This document shows positions 29,645 to 39,230 of a DNA stretch of 64,000 bases, piece by piece. This DNA is from an uncultured Paracoccaceae bacterium (GTDB taxonomy: Bacteria > Pseudomonadota > Alphaproteobacteria > Rhodobacterales > Rhodobacteraceae), in the NCBI GenBank assembly GCA_945952025.1, contig CAMFGW010000012.1:1-64000 (forward strand), written 5' to 3'. Numbering within the stretch: position 1 is the stretch's first letter; the number at the start of each line of letters is the position of its first letter. Below the pieces are notes generated by a model that did no database searches, had not been told where the DNA came from, and worked only from the letters and a program-made list of their open reading frames with translations. The translations under genes were made by a program, and so were the position numbers.

Positions 29645-30559
29645 ATGGCATCGACACTTACGCATCGGCAGGGCATGGCGCTGGTCGTCACGGCGGGCAT
29701 CGTCTGGTCGCTGAACGGGCTTTTCATCCGCATGATCGGCGACGGTGCGGGGGCGTGGCAGGTCCTGTTCTACCGCTCGCTCGGCATGGTGCCGGCCCTG
29801 ATGCTGTGGCTGGCGCTCACCTCGGGCGGGGGCAGTATCGCCGCACGCATCCGGGGCACGGGCTGGGCCGGGCTGATCGGCGGCGTGGGGCTGATCGTGG
29901 CCTTTTCCGGAGCGATCTATGCGCTTCAGAACACCACCATCGCCTCGGCCGCCTTCCTTTTCGCCGCCGCGCCCCTCATCACCGCCATGTTGGCGCGGCC
30001 CGTCCTGGGCGAGCATGTGCGCACGACGACCTGGGCCGCGATCGTCATCGCCGGGGCGGGCATCTTCCTGATGATGCGCGACGGGATCATGCGCGACGGG
30101 CTGACGCTGGCGTCGGGCAACTTCGCGGCGCTGGCTTCGGCGGCCGGCTTTTCGGTCTTCACGCTGTCGCAGCGCGCCGCACGGCTTGGCGATTCGACGC
30201 CCTCGCTTCTGATCGGCACCTGCCTGTCGCTGACCGTGGCCTTCACGATGATCACGCTCAGGGGCGAAAGTCTGTCGGTGCCGCCCTCGGCCTGGATCCT
30301 GGCCATGGTCATGGGGGCGGTGACGATCACCGGCGGCATGGCGCTTTTCAGCGCCGGCGTCCGGGTGATCCCCGCGTCCGAGGCGGGGCTCCTGACTCTC
30401 CTGGAGGTGCTTTTGTCGCCGGTCTGGGTCTGGATCTTCTTTGCCGAGAAGGTCGATGCGAACACGCTGGTTGGCGGGCTGACGGTCCTGATCGGGCTGG
30501 TCCTGCACGCGCTCGGCGCCTCGCGCCGGCCCTTGGCCGCCGGTCCGCGCCCGGTCTGA
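29645..30559 (+). CDS. EamA/DMT family transporter
   Basis: Ten hydrophobic segments; PASEAGLLTLLEVLLSPVWVWIFFAEKV. Confidence 0.88.
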   Translation: MASTLTHRQGMALVVTAGIVWSLNGLFIRMIGDGAGAWQVLFYRSLGMVPALMLWLALTSGGGSIAARIRGTGWAGLIGGVGLIVAFSGAIYALQNTTIASAAFLFAAAPLITAMLARPVLGEHVRTTTWAAIVIAGAGIFLMMRDGIMRDGLTLASGNFAALASAAGFSVFTLSQRAARLGDSTPSLLIGTCLSLTVAFTMITLRGESLSVPPSAWILAMVMGAVTITGGMALFSAGVRVIPASEAGLLTLLEVLLSPVWVWIFFAEKVDANTLVGGLTVLIGLVLHALGASRRPLAAGPRPV

Positions 30560-30576
30560 AAAGTCGGTCTGAGAAT

Positions 30577-31464
30577 CTACTTCCCGCGCCGGAATAAGCG
30601 CGCGCGGGTGTAAATCTCTTCGAGTTGCTTCATCCGGCCCTGCGTCTCGTCCCAGGTCAGGTTTTCGATCGCCGCCAGGAGCGTTTCGATGATCAGAAGG
30701 ATCGCGACCGTCGAATCCCAGGCCGAGGGCGCCTCGACCTGGGCCGACAGGCGGTGGCGGGCGAAGGCGGCGGCGGGCGAGATCCAGGGGTCGGTGATCA
30801 GCACGACCTCGGCCCCCTGCCCCGCCGCGATCTCGGCAATTTCCAGCACGCGGTTTTCGTAGCGGCGGATGTCCAGCAGCAGAAGGACATCGCCCGGCCG
30901 CATGTCGATCAGCGCCGGCGGCCAGGCGCTGCCGCGTTCGCCGATCGCAGAGACGTTCGCGCGGATGATGTCCATGTGGGTGACGAAATAGTCGGTCAGC
31001 GCGTGGGTGATGCGCCCGCCGGTGGCAAAGATCCGGCGCTTGGGGTCGGCCATCAGCGCGGCGATGGCGTCGAACTCGGCCTGGTCGATCTGGGCCAGCG
31101 TCGCCTGAAGGTTGCCCATGACCGCATCGGCAAAGCGGTTCAGCATGTGGGTCTGGGGCGCACCCTCGGCCCAGCGGTCATGCTTGGCCAGGGGAGAGAT
31201 CAGCCGTTCCTCGACCTCGCCCCGGACCACGGACTGAAAGTCGGGATAGCCGCGGTAGCCGAGCTTTTGCGTCAGCCGCACCACCGTCGGCGTCGACACC
31301 TCGGCGCCCTTGGCCAGCGCGGTGATCGAGCCCAGCGCCGCCACGGGATAGTTGCGCATCACATGGCTGGCCAATTGCCGTTCGGCGCGGGTCAGGCTGT
31401 CGAAGGCCGCCTTGATCTGCTGCTCGACGGTGGGCCGCGCCTCGCGCGCCGCTTTCTGGCTCAC
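30577..31464 (-). CDS. MurR/RpiR family transcriptional regulator
   Basis: N-terminal RpiR HTH (AKGAEVSTPTVVRLTQKLGYRGYPDFQ) and SIS domain (RRIFATGGRITHALTDYF). Confidence 0.9.
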   Translation of the reverse strand: MSQKAAREARPTVEQQIKAAFDSLTRAERQLASHVMRNYPVAALGSITALAKGAEVSTPTVVRLTQKLGYRGYPDFQSVVRGEVEERLISPLAKHDRWAEGAPQTHMLNRFADAVMGNLQATLAQIDQAEFDAIAALMADPKRRIFATGGRITHALTDYFVTHMDIIRANVSAIGERGSAWPPALIDMRPGDVLLLLDIRRYENRVLEIAEIAAGQGAEVVLITDPWISPAAAFARHRLSAQVEAPSAWDSTVAILLIIETLLAAIENLTWDETQGRMKQLEEIYTRARLFRRGK

Positions 31465-31650
31465 AACCGTCCTCCCGCCCTTCGTCCCTGCCCCTGCGCC
31501 TGTGCCCGTCCCCGGCCGTCTTGCGCGGCCCGCGCGGAAAAGATCGTAACAGAAAAAATCGTCCGGAAACTATCTTGACAGCGCCCCCGCGACCATGGAG
31601 CTTTTCCCCCGGAGCGGCCATTGGCCGGGCGGGGCTTCATGGGGCGCAGG

Positions 31651-32439
31651 ATGGGTTTGGACGGGGCGAAAGTCCACAGCGTTTTCGCACTGGAACGGCC
31701 CGATGCCGCGGGCGATTTCCTCTTTGTCTGCGAACATGCCTCGAACAAGTTCCCCGCGCCCTTCGGCGCGCTCGGGCTCGACGCGGCGACGCGGCGGGCA
31801 CATGTGGCCTGGGACCCCGGCGCGCTTGGACTGGCGCGCGGGCTGGCCGAAAGGCTGGACGGCACGCTGATCCACGCCAACGCCTCGCGGCTTCTCTACG
31901 ACCTGAACCGCCCGCCCCACAGCCCCGGCGCCATGCCCGCGAAAAGCGAGCTTCATGACATTCCCGGCAATGCCGCCGTCACGCCGGCCGAGCGGCTGAA
32001 GCGGACCGAGACCTTCTACCTGCCCTTCGTCGCGGCTCTGCACGCTGAGGTGGCGCGGCGGCTGGCGATGGGGCGGCGGCCGGTGATCGTCACGATCCAT
32101 TCCTTCACGCCGGTCTATTTCGGCCAGCCCCGCGCCGTCGAATTCGGCATCATCCATGACGCCGACCCGTCTTACGCGCGGGCGATCCATGCGGCGGCGC
32201 AGGCGCAGGGCGGCCTTGATGCGCGGCTCAACGAACCCTATTCCGCTTCGGACGGGGTTACGCATACTCTGAGGCATCTGGCCACGCCCTATGATCTGGA
32301 CCATGCCATGCTGGAAGTGCGCAACGACCTGATCGCCACGCCTGAAGACGAGCGCCGCATGGCCGACCGTCTGGCGCCGGTCCTGCGTGCGGCCCTGAAC
32401 GAGCTGCAACGCGGCCGACACCGAGCCGACGCGCGCTGA
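31651..32439 (+). CDS. N-formylglutamate amidohydrolase family protein
   Basis: FLFVCEHASNKFP, LIHANASRLLYDLNRPP, VTIHSFTPVYFG. Confidence 0.88.
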   Translation: MGLDGAKVHSVFALERPDAAGDFLFVCEHASNKFPAPFGALGLDAATRRAHVAWDPGALGLARGLAERLDGTLIHANASRLLYDLNRPPHSPGAMPAKSELHDIPGNAAVTPAERLKRTETFYLPFVAALHAEVARRLAMGRRPVIVTIHSFTPVYFGQPRAVEFGIIHDADPSYARAIHAAAQAQGGLDARLNEPYSASDGVTHTLRHLATPYDLDHAMLEVRNDLIATPEDERRMADRLAPVLRAALNELQRGRHRADAR

Positions 32440-32526
32440 CGCGGGGGGCAACCCCGCCCGAAACGGACAAGACAGAGGGGCCCGCGCCGGAAGAGGCGAT
32501 GCGCGCCCGACCAATGGAGGATAGAC

Positions 32527-33894
32527 ATGGCCGGAAATCTGACGCTCGACAGCCTGCGCAAGGCGGTGAAAAACGGGGACATCGACACGGTGCTGGTCGC
32601 CGCCCCCGACATGCAGGGGCGGCTCATGGGCAAGAGGTTCCACGCGCAGTTCTTCGTCGACGGCGGCTGGGAAGAGACGCATTGCTGCAACTACCTGCTG
32701 GCCGTGGACATGGAGATGAACACGGTTCCGGGCTACAAATCGTCAAGCTGGGAAAAGGGTTATGGCGATTATGTCATGAAGCCGGACCTGGCCACCTTGC
32801 GGGTCGTGCCGTGGCTGCCGGGCACGGCAATGGTCTTCTGCGACCTTCTGGACCACCACACCCATGAAGAGGTCCCCCATTCGCCGCGCGCGATCCTCAA
32901 GGCGCAGGTCGCACGCGCCAAGGCCATGGGCTATTCGGCGATGATGGCGACCGAGCTGGAATTCTACCTGTTCGAAAACAGCTACGAGGAACTGCGCGAC
33001 GAGGGCACGGGCCATCTTCAGCCGGTCAGCGCCTACAACGAGGATTACCACATCTTCCAGACCTCGAAGGAAGAGGATGTGATGCGCGCGGTCCGCAACG
33101 GGCTTTACGGCGCGGGCATCCCGGTCGAGAATTCGAAGGGCGAGGCCGACAGCGGCCAGGAAGAGATCAACTACCGCTATTCCGACGCGCTCGACACCGC
33201 CGACAACCATATCGTCGTCAAGCAGGCGGTGAAGGAAATCGCCTGGTCGCAGGGCCGGTCGGTCACCTTCATGGCCAAGTATGACACGAAGAAGGCCGGC
33301 TCGTCCTCGCACATCCACCAGTCGCTCTGGACGCTCGACGGCAAGCCGGCCTTTGCCGACAAGGCCGATGCGCACGGCATGTCGGCCATGATGAAGCACT
33401 TCCTGGCCGGCCAGCTGACCCATGCCCGCGACATCACGGCCTTCCTTGCGCCCTATGTGAACAGCTACAAGCGCTTTACCGTCGGGCTCTTTGCGCCGAC
33501 GAAGGCGGTCTGGTCGTCGGACAACCGCACCGCGGGCTTCCGCATCTGCGGCGAGCATACGAAAGCCATCCGCGTCGAATGCCGCATCCCGGGCGCCGAC
33601 GTGAACCCCTATCTGGCCTGTGCCGCGCTGCTGGCTGCCGGGCTTGACGGCATCGACCGCAAGCTGGAGCTGGAACCCGAACTTTCGGGCGACATGTATT
33701 CGGCCAAGGGCATCCGCGAGATTCCGAAGAACCTGCGCGATGCCTCTGCCCTTCTCAACGGCTCGAAGATGCTGCGTGCGGCCTTCGGCGATGATGTGGT
33801 GGACCATTACGTCCATGCCTGCGAATGGGAAATCTCGGAAACCGACCGCGTGGTGACCGACTTCGAACTGCAACGCCTGCTCGAGCGCGCCTGA
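32527..33894 (+). CDS. glutamine synthetase family protein (gamma-glutamyl-amine ligase type, PuuA/GlnA4-like)
   Basis: ATELEFYLFE, TFMAKYDTKKAGSSSHIHQSLW, NSYKRFTVGLFAPTKAVWSSDNRTAGFRICG; context suggests a catabolic rather than biosynthetic enzyme. Confidence 0.88.
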   Translation: MAGNLTLDSLRKAVKNGDIDTVLVAAPDMQGRLMGKRFHAQFFVDGGWEETHCCNYLLAVDMEMNTVPGYKSSSWEKGYGDYVMKPDLATLRVVPWLPGTAMVFCDLLDHHTHEEVPHSPRAILKAQVARAKAMGYSAMMATELEFYLFENSYEELRDEGTGHLQPVSAYNEDYHIFQTSKEEDVMRAVRNGLYGAGIPVENSKGEADSGQEEINYRYSDALDTADNHIVVKQAVKEIAWSQGRSVTFMAKYDTKKAGSSSHIHQSLWTLDGKPAFADKADAHGMSAMMKHFLAGQLTHARDITAFLAPYVNSYKRFTVGLFAPTKAVWSSDNRTAGFRICGEHTKAIRVECRIPGADVNPYLACAALLAAGLDGIDRKLELEPELSGDMYSAKGIREIPKNLRDASALLNGSKMLRAAFGDDVVDHYVHACEWEISETDRVVTDFELQRLLERA

Positions 33895-33928
33895 GCGCCA
33901 GACCGAGTGCCAACCAAGGACCGATCCG

Positions 33929-35308
33929 ATGAAACCGATCCAGCTCATCACCCCCGTCGACGGTTCGGTCTATGCCGAACGAACGCCGCTTACCCTGTCC
34001 GAAGCCCAGTCGGCCGTGGACCGCGCCCGCTCGGCCCAGAAGGGCTGGGCGAAGCGGCCCCTGGCCGAACGCATCGCGCTGGTGAAGGCCGGCGTCGCGC
34101 GGCTGAATGCCATGAAGGACCCGGTGGTCGAGGAAATCGCCTGGCAGATGGGCCGCCCGACCCGCTTTGGCGGCGAGTTCGGCGGCGTGAATGCCCGGAC
34201 CGACTACATGTCCGAGATCGCCGAAAAGACCCTCTCGCCCGAGATGATCGAGGATTCGAACGCCTTCCGCCGCTACCTGGTGCGCGAGCCGGTGGGCGTG
34301 GTCTTCATCGTGGCGCCCTGGAACTATCCCTATCTGACGACGATCAACACGCTCGTCCCGGCACTCATCGCCGGGAACACGGTGATCCTGAAGCACGCCA
34401 GCCAGACGCTTCTGGTGGGTGAGCGGCTGGCGGAGGCCTTCCATGCGGCGGGGGTGCCGGACGATGTGTTCCAGAACGTCGTCCTTGACCACCAGACGAC
34501 CGAGGCGCTGATCGCGGCCCGGTCCTTCGGCTTTGTCAACTTCACGGGCTCGGTCGGTGGCGGGCAGGCCATCGAGCGCGCGGCGGCGGGGACATTCACG
34601 CCCTTGGGGCTGGAGCTTGGCGGCAAGGACCCCGGCTATGTCCGCCATGATGCCAATGTCGAGGCGGCGATCGACACGCTGATGGACGGGGCGATGTACA
34701 ACGCCGGCCAGTGCTGCTGCGGGATCGAGCGCATCTACGTCCATGAAAAGCATTATGACCGCTTCGTCGAAGGCGCTGCGGCCTGGGTCAACGCGCTGAA
34801 CCTCGGCAATCCGTTCGATGCGGCGACGACGCTTGGGCCCATGGCCAACAAGCGGTTCGCCACGACCGTGCGCAATCAGGTCGCCGAAGCCATCGCGGCG
34901 GGCGCGAAGCCCCTGATCGACCCGAAGAAATTCGCGGCCGACGATGGGGGCGCCTATCTTGCGCCGCAGGTGCTGGTCGACGTCGACCATTCCATGCGGG
35001 TGATGATGGAGGAAAGCTTCGGACCCGTCGTCGGCATCATGAAAGTGTCGGGCGACGAAGAGGCGCTGCGGCTGATGAACGACAGCCCCTATGGGCTGAC
35101 CGCCTCGATCTGGACCGAGGATTATGACACAGCCGCCGCCCTTGGCGCCCAGATCGACACGGGCACGACCTTCATGAACCGGGCCGACTACCTGGACCCG
35201 GCACTTTGCTGGACCGGCACCAAGGATACCGGGCGGGGCGGGTCGCTGTCCTACCTCGGGTTCCATTCGGTCACCCGGCCGAAATCCTTCCACCTGAAAA
35301 AGGTCTGA
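33929..35308 (+). CDS. aldehyde dehydrogenase family protein
   Basis: VAPWNYPYLTTINTLVPALIAGN, LELGGKDPGYV, YNAGQCCCGIER catalytic Cys. Confidence 0.93.
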   Translation: MKPIQLITPVDGSVYAERTPLTLSEAQSAVDRARSAQKGWAKRPLAERIALVKAGVARLNAMKDPVVEEIAWQMGRPTRFGGEFGGVNARTDYMSEIAEKTLSPEMIEDSNAFRRYLVREPVGVVFIVAPWNYPYLTTINTLVPALIAGNTVILKHASQTLLVGERLAEAFHAAGVPDDVFQNVVLDHQTTEALIAARSFGFVNFTGSVGGGQAIERAAAGTFTPLGLELGGKDPGYVRHDANVEAAIDTLMDGAMYNAGQCCCGIERIYVHEKHYDRFVEGAAAWVNALNLGNPFDAATTLGPMANKRFATTVRNQVAEAIAAGAKPLIDPKKFAADDGGAYLAPQVLVDVDHSMRVMMEESFGPVVGIMKVSGDEEALRLMNDSPYGLTASIWTEDYDTAAALGAQIDTGTTFMNRADYLDPALCWTGTKDTGRGGSLSYLGFHSVTRPKSFHLKKV

Positions 35309-35311
35309 GCC

Positions 35312-36472
35312 ATGGCCCACTCCGTCCCCAACCGCAACTGGTCCTACCCGACCGCCATCAAGTTCGGCGTCGGCCGGATTTCCGAGCTTGCCGACCATGC
35401 CAGGTCGATCGGGCTGAAGCGGCCCCTTCTGGTGACCGACAAGGCGCTCGCCGGCCTGCCGATCACGGCAGAGGCGCTCGACATCCTCGACAAGGCCGGT
35501 CTTGGCCGCGCGCTCTTTTCCGAGGTCGACGCGAACCCGACCGAGGAAAACATGAAGGCCGGGATCGCGGTCTACAAGGCCGGCAAGCATGACGGGGTGA
35601 TCTGCTTTGGCGGCGGCTCGGCGCTCGACCTTGGCAAGATGATCGCGCTCATGGCCGACCAGCGCCCGGACCTATCGGTCTGGGACCTGGAGGATGTGGA
35701 CGACTGGTATACCCGCGCGGACGCTTCCAAGATCGCGCCGATCATCGCGGTGCCGACCACCGCCGGGACCGGCAGCGAGGTCGGGCGCGCGGGCGTCCTG
35801 ACCAATTCGGCGACCCACAAGAAGAAGATCATCTTCCACCCCAAACTCATGCCCGCCGTCACGATCTGCGACCCGGCGCTGACGGTCGGCATGCCGAAGT
35901 TCATCACCGCCGGCACCGGCATGGATGCACTGGCGCACTGCCTTGAGGCCTACTCGAGCCCCTTCTACCACCCGATGAGCCAGGGCATCGCGCTGGAAGG
36001 CATGCGGCTCGTGTTCGAGAACCTGCCCAAGGTCTATGCCAACCCCAATGACCTTGACGCGCGGGCGCACATGATGAGCGCCGCCGCCATGGGCGCCGTT
36101 GCCTTCCAGAAGGGGCTCGGCGCCATCCATTCGCTGAGCCACCCGGTCGGTGCGAACTACAACACCCACCATGGCACCACGAATGCGGTGGTCATGCCCA
36201 TGGTGCTGGACTTCAACCGCCCGGGGATCGAGGACCGCATCAACGCGGCCGCCGCCTATCTGGGGATCGAGGGCGGCTTCGACGGCTTCCGCGAGCAGAT
36301 CATGCGGCTGCGCCGGATGCTCGACATCCCCGAGAACCTGTCGGCGATGGGCGTGAAGCGCGCGGATCTGGACATGCTGACCGAGATGGCGCTCGAAGAC
36401 CCGTCCTGCGGCGGCAACCCGATCCCGATGACGCGCGAGAATACCCGCGCGCTTTTCGAAGCCGCGCTCTGA
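35312..36472 (+). CDS. iron-containing alcohol dehydrogenase
   Basis: CFGGGSALDLGKMIA, VPTTAGTGSEV, GTGMDALAHCLEAY, GAIHSLSHPVGANYNTHHG metal-binding His. Confidence 0.93.
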   Translation: MAHSVPNRNWSYPTAIKFGVGRISELADHARSIGLKRPLLVTDKALAGLPITAEALDILDKAGLGRALFSEVDANPTEENMKAGIAVYKAGKHDGVICFGGGSALDLGKMIALMADQRPDLSVWDLEDVDDWYTRADASKIAPIIAVPTTAGTGSEVGRAGVLTNSATHKKKIIFHPKLMPAVTICDPALTVGMPKFITAGTGMDALAHCLEAYSSPFYHPMSQGIALEGMRLVFENLPKVYANPNDLDARAHMMSAAAMGAVAFQKGLGAIHSLSHPVGANYNTHHGTTNAVVMPMVLDFNRPGIEDRINAAAAYLGIEGGFDGFREQIMRLRRMLDIPENLSAMGVKRADLDMLTEMALEDPSCGGNPIPMTRENTRALFEAAL

Positions 36473-36480
36473 GCAGAGCC

Positions 36481-37808
36481 GTGCAGCAGGCCGAGGTCGC
36501 GGTCATCGGGGCCGGCGTCGTCGGCCTGTGCATCGCCCTGAGGCTCGCGTCCGAGGGGCGCGACGTCTTGGTGATCGACCCCGAGGTGCCGGGGTCGGGC
36601 ACATCCTACGGCAATGCGGGGACGATTGCCGACTATGCGGTGCAGCCGGTCGGCACGCCGGCCGTGCTGCGCGCCCTGCCCTCGCTTCTCTTCGACCGCA
36701 ACTCGCCGCTCGCCATCCGGCAGGCGGCGCTTCCGGCGCTGGCGCCATGGCTCGCAAGGTTCCTGCGCCAGTCACTGCCTGCACGGGCCGAGGCGAATGC
36801 GCGCGTGCTGGCGGGGCTTCTGGCCGACGCCTCCGCGCTTTGGGCGGGGCTTGCCGCCGACATAGGCGCGGGCGCGCTGATGCAGGATCGCGGTTGCCTT
36901 TACTGGTATCAGACCGACGCGGGACTTGCCGCCGCCAAGGCCGACATCGCCTTTCGCCGGTCGCTCGGGGTCACGGTCCAGCTCCTGACGGCGGGCGAAT
37001 TGCAGGCGCTGGAGCCCGGCCTGCCCGTCGCCGGGGGTGGTGGCGCCTTCTTTCCGGGTGCGCGGTTCCTGACCGATCCGGGGCGGGTCATGGTGCTGTT
37101 GGCCGAGGCTGCCGCGCGGGCCGGGGCGCGGTTCGTCCGGGCGCCGGTCGAGGCGCTTTCGGTAGAGGGCCCTGCCGTCACGCTGACCGGGCCGGGCCTT
37201 CGGGCCAGTGCCCGCCATGCCGTCATCGCGGCGGGCCTGCCGACCCGCCGGCCGGCGCGGGTGGGGGGGGGGCCGGGGGCGGTCGCCCCCGCCCGGGGGG
37301 GTCCACTCGGACGGGGAACTGGCCGCGCGCGCGCGGCCGCCGGCTGGCGCGGATGGCGGGCGACCGGGTGCCGCTCGACACCGAGCGGGGCTATCATCTG
37401 GAATGGGACATGGCCCGCGCGCCGCTGACGCGCCCGACCTGCCCGACGGCGCGGGGCTTCTATATCTGCCCGATGCAGGGGCGGCTGCGCGTTGCGGGCA
37501 CGGTCGAGCTGGGCGGGCTGACCGCGCCCCCCTCGCCCCACCGGCTGCGGCGCCTTGAAGAGGGCGCGCGGGCGATCTTTCCGGACCTTGGGGCGCCGTC
37601 GCGAAGCTGGATGGGCTTTCGCCCCTCGATCCCCGACAGCCTGCCGGTGATCGGGCCGGGGCGCGCCGGACCGGCCGTCCTTCATGCCTACGGCCACGGC
37701 CATATCGGCCTGACGCTGGCCCCCGCCACGGCACGCCGCATCTCGGCGATCCTTGCGGGGGGCGGGCTCGATGGACTGTCGACAGCACTCTCGCCCCATC
37801 GTTTCTGA
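36481..37808 (+). pseudogene. FAD-dependent (DAO-family) amino acid oxidase/dehydrogenase, reading frame disrupted
   Basis: Frame 1 (36481-~37230): EVAVIGAGVVGLCIALRLASEGRDVLVID...AVIAAG. C-terminal part in another frame (~37337-37808): RLARMAGDRVPLDTERGYHLEWDM...GFRPSIPDSLPVIGPG...YGHGHIGLTLAPATA. The junction is a G-tract-rich stretch. Confidence 0.8.
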
Positions 37809-37919
37809 TGCCCGAACAATGGCCGCGAACGGCCACACTGCCGCCACGGGCCGCGTTGACAGTTGCCCCGCTTCGGCCCATCAGGGGCGCCGCATCAGGT
37901 AAAAGCGTGTGAGGTCAGG

Positions 37920-39224
37920 ATGAAGATTGCAATGATCGGTACCGGCTATGTCGGGCTCGTCTCTGGCGTCTGCTTTTCGGATTTCGGCCATGAGGTCGGC
38001 TGCGTCGACAAGGACCCCCGCAAGGTCGAGATGCTGAAGGCCGGCCAGGTCCCGATCTTCGAGCCGGGCCTTGACGTGCTGATGGCCAAGAATGTCGCCG
38101 CCGGGCGGCTGTCGTTCACCGGCGACCTGACCGAGGCCGTGAAGGGCGCCGATGCGGTATTCATCGCCGTGGGCACGCCCACGCGGCGCGGCGACGGCCA
38201 TGCGGACCTGAGCTACGTGATGGCCGCCGCGGGCGAGATCGGCGGGGCGCTGACCGACTATGCCGTCGTCGTCACCAAATCGACCGTGCCCGTCGGCACC
38301 AACCGCGCCGTGGCGGACGCCATCCGCGCCGCCGCACCGAACGCCCGCTTCGACGTGGCTTCGAACCCCGAATTCCTGCGCGAGGGCGCGGCCATCGACG
38401 ATTTCATGCGCCCCGACCGGGTGGTGGTCGGCGTGACCTCGGACCGCGCGAAGCAGGTGATGGGCGAGGTCTACCGCCCGCTTTTCCTGCGCGACTTCCC
38501 GATCCTTTATACCGACCTCGAAACGGCCGAGATGATCAAGTACGCCGCGAACGCCTTCCTTGCGACCAAGATCACCTTCATCAACGAAATCGCGACGCTC
38601 TGCGAAAAGGTCGGCGCGGATGTGAAGGCGGTGTCGAAGGGCATGGGGCTCGACGGTCGGATCGGCAACAAGTTCCTGCATGCCGGGCCGGGCTATGGCG
38701 GCTCGTGCTTCCCGAAGGACACGCAGGCGCTCGCGCGGACGGCGCAGGAATATGCCGCCCCGATGCAGATCGTCGAGACGGTCATCAAGGTCAATGACGA
38801 GATCAAGCGGCGGATGGTGACCAAGATCACCGACCTGTGCGACGGGTCGGTGAACGGCAAGACGGTCGTCGTCCTTGGCGTGACCTTCAAGCCCAACACC
38901 GACGACATGCGCGACGCGCCCTCGCTGACCATCGTGCCGGCGCTGGTCGGAAGCGGTGCGAAGGTGCGCGCCGTCGATCCGCAGGGCGCGCGCGAGGGGC
39001 ATCACCTGCTGCCGGGCGTCGAGTGGCGCGATGACGCCTATGCGGCGGCGGAAGGCGCGGACGTGCTGGTCATCCTGACCGAATGGAACGAGTTCCGCGC
39101 GCTCGACCTCAAGCGGATCGCGCGGTCGATGACGCATCCGGTCATGGCCGACCTGCGCAACGTCTACAGCCCCGCCGACGCCAAGGCGGCGGGCTTTGCC
39201 GCCTACGCGGGCGTCGGGCGCTAG
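37920..39224 (+). CDS. ugd: UDP-glucose 6-dehydrogenase
   Basis: MKIAMIGTGYVGLVSGVCFSDFGHEV, AVGTPTRRGDG, SNPEFLREGAA, GPGYGGSCFPKDT, GVTFKPNTDDMRDAPS. Confidence 0.95.
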   Translation: MKIAMIGTGYVGLVSGVCFSDFGHEVGCVDKDPRKVEMLKAGQVPIFEPGLDVLMAKNVAAGRLSFTGDLTEAVKGADAVFIAVGTPTRRGDGHADLSYVMAAAGEIGGALTDYAVVVTKSTVPVGTNRAVADAIRAAAPNARFDVASNPEFLREGAAIDDFMRPDRVVVGVTSDRAKQVMGEVYRPLFLRDFPILYTDLETAEMIKYAANAFLATKITFINEIATLCEKVGADVKAVSKGMGLDGRIGNKFLHAGPGYGGSCFPKDTQALARTAQEYAAPMQIVETVIKVNDEIKRRMVTKITDLCDGSVNGKTVVVLGVTFKPNTDDMRDAPSLTIVPALVGSGAKVRAVDPQGAREGHHLLPGVEWRDDAYAAAEGADVLVILTEWNEFRALDLKRIARSMTHPVMADLRNVYSPADAKAAGFAAYAGVGR

Positions 39225-39230
39225 GCGGCG

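Noticed and set aside
32527-33894. Housekeeping glutamine synthetase (glnA)
   Set aside because: Catabolic gene neighbourhood (ALDH, Fe-ADH, oxidase, amidohydrolase), divergent length and N-terminus, and no glnB nearby fit a gamma-glutamyl-amine ligase better.
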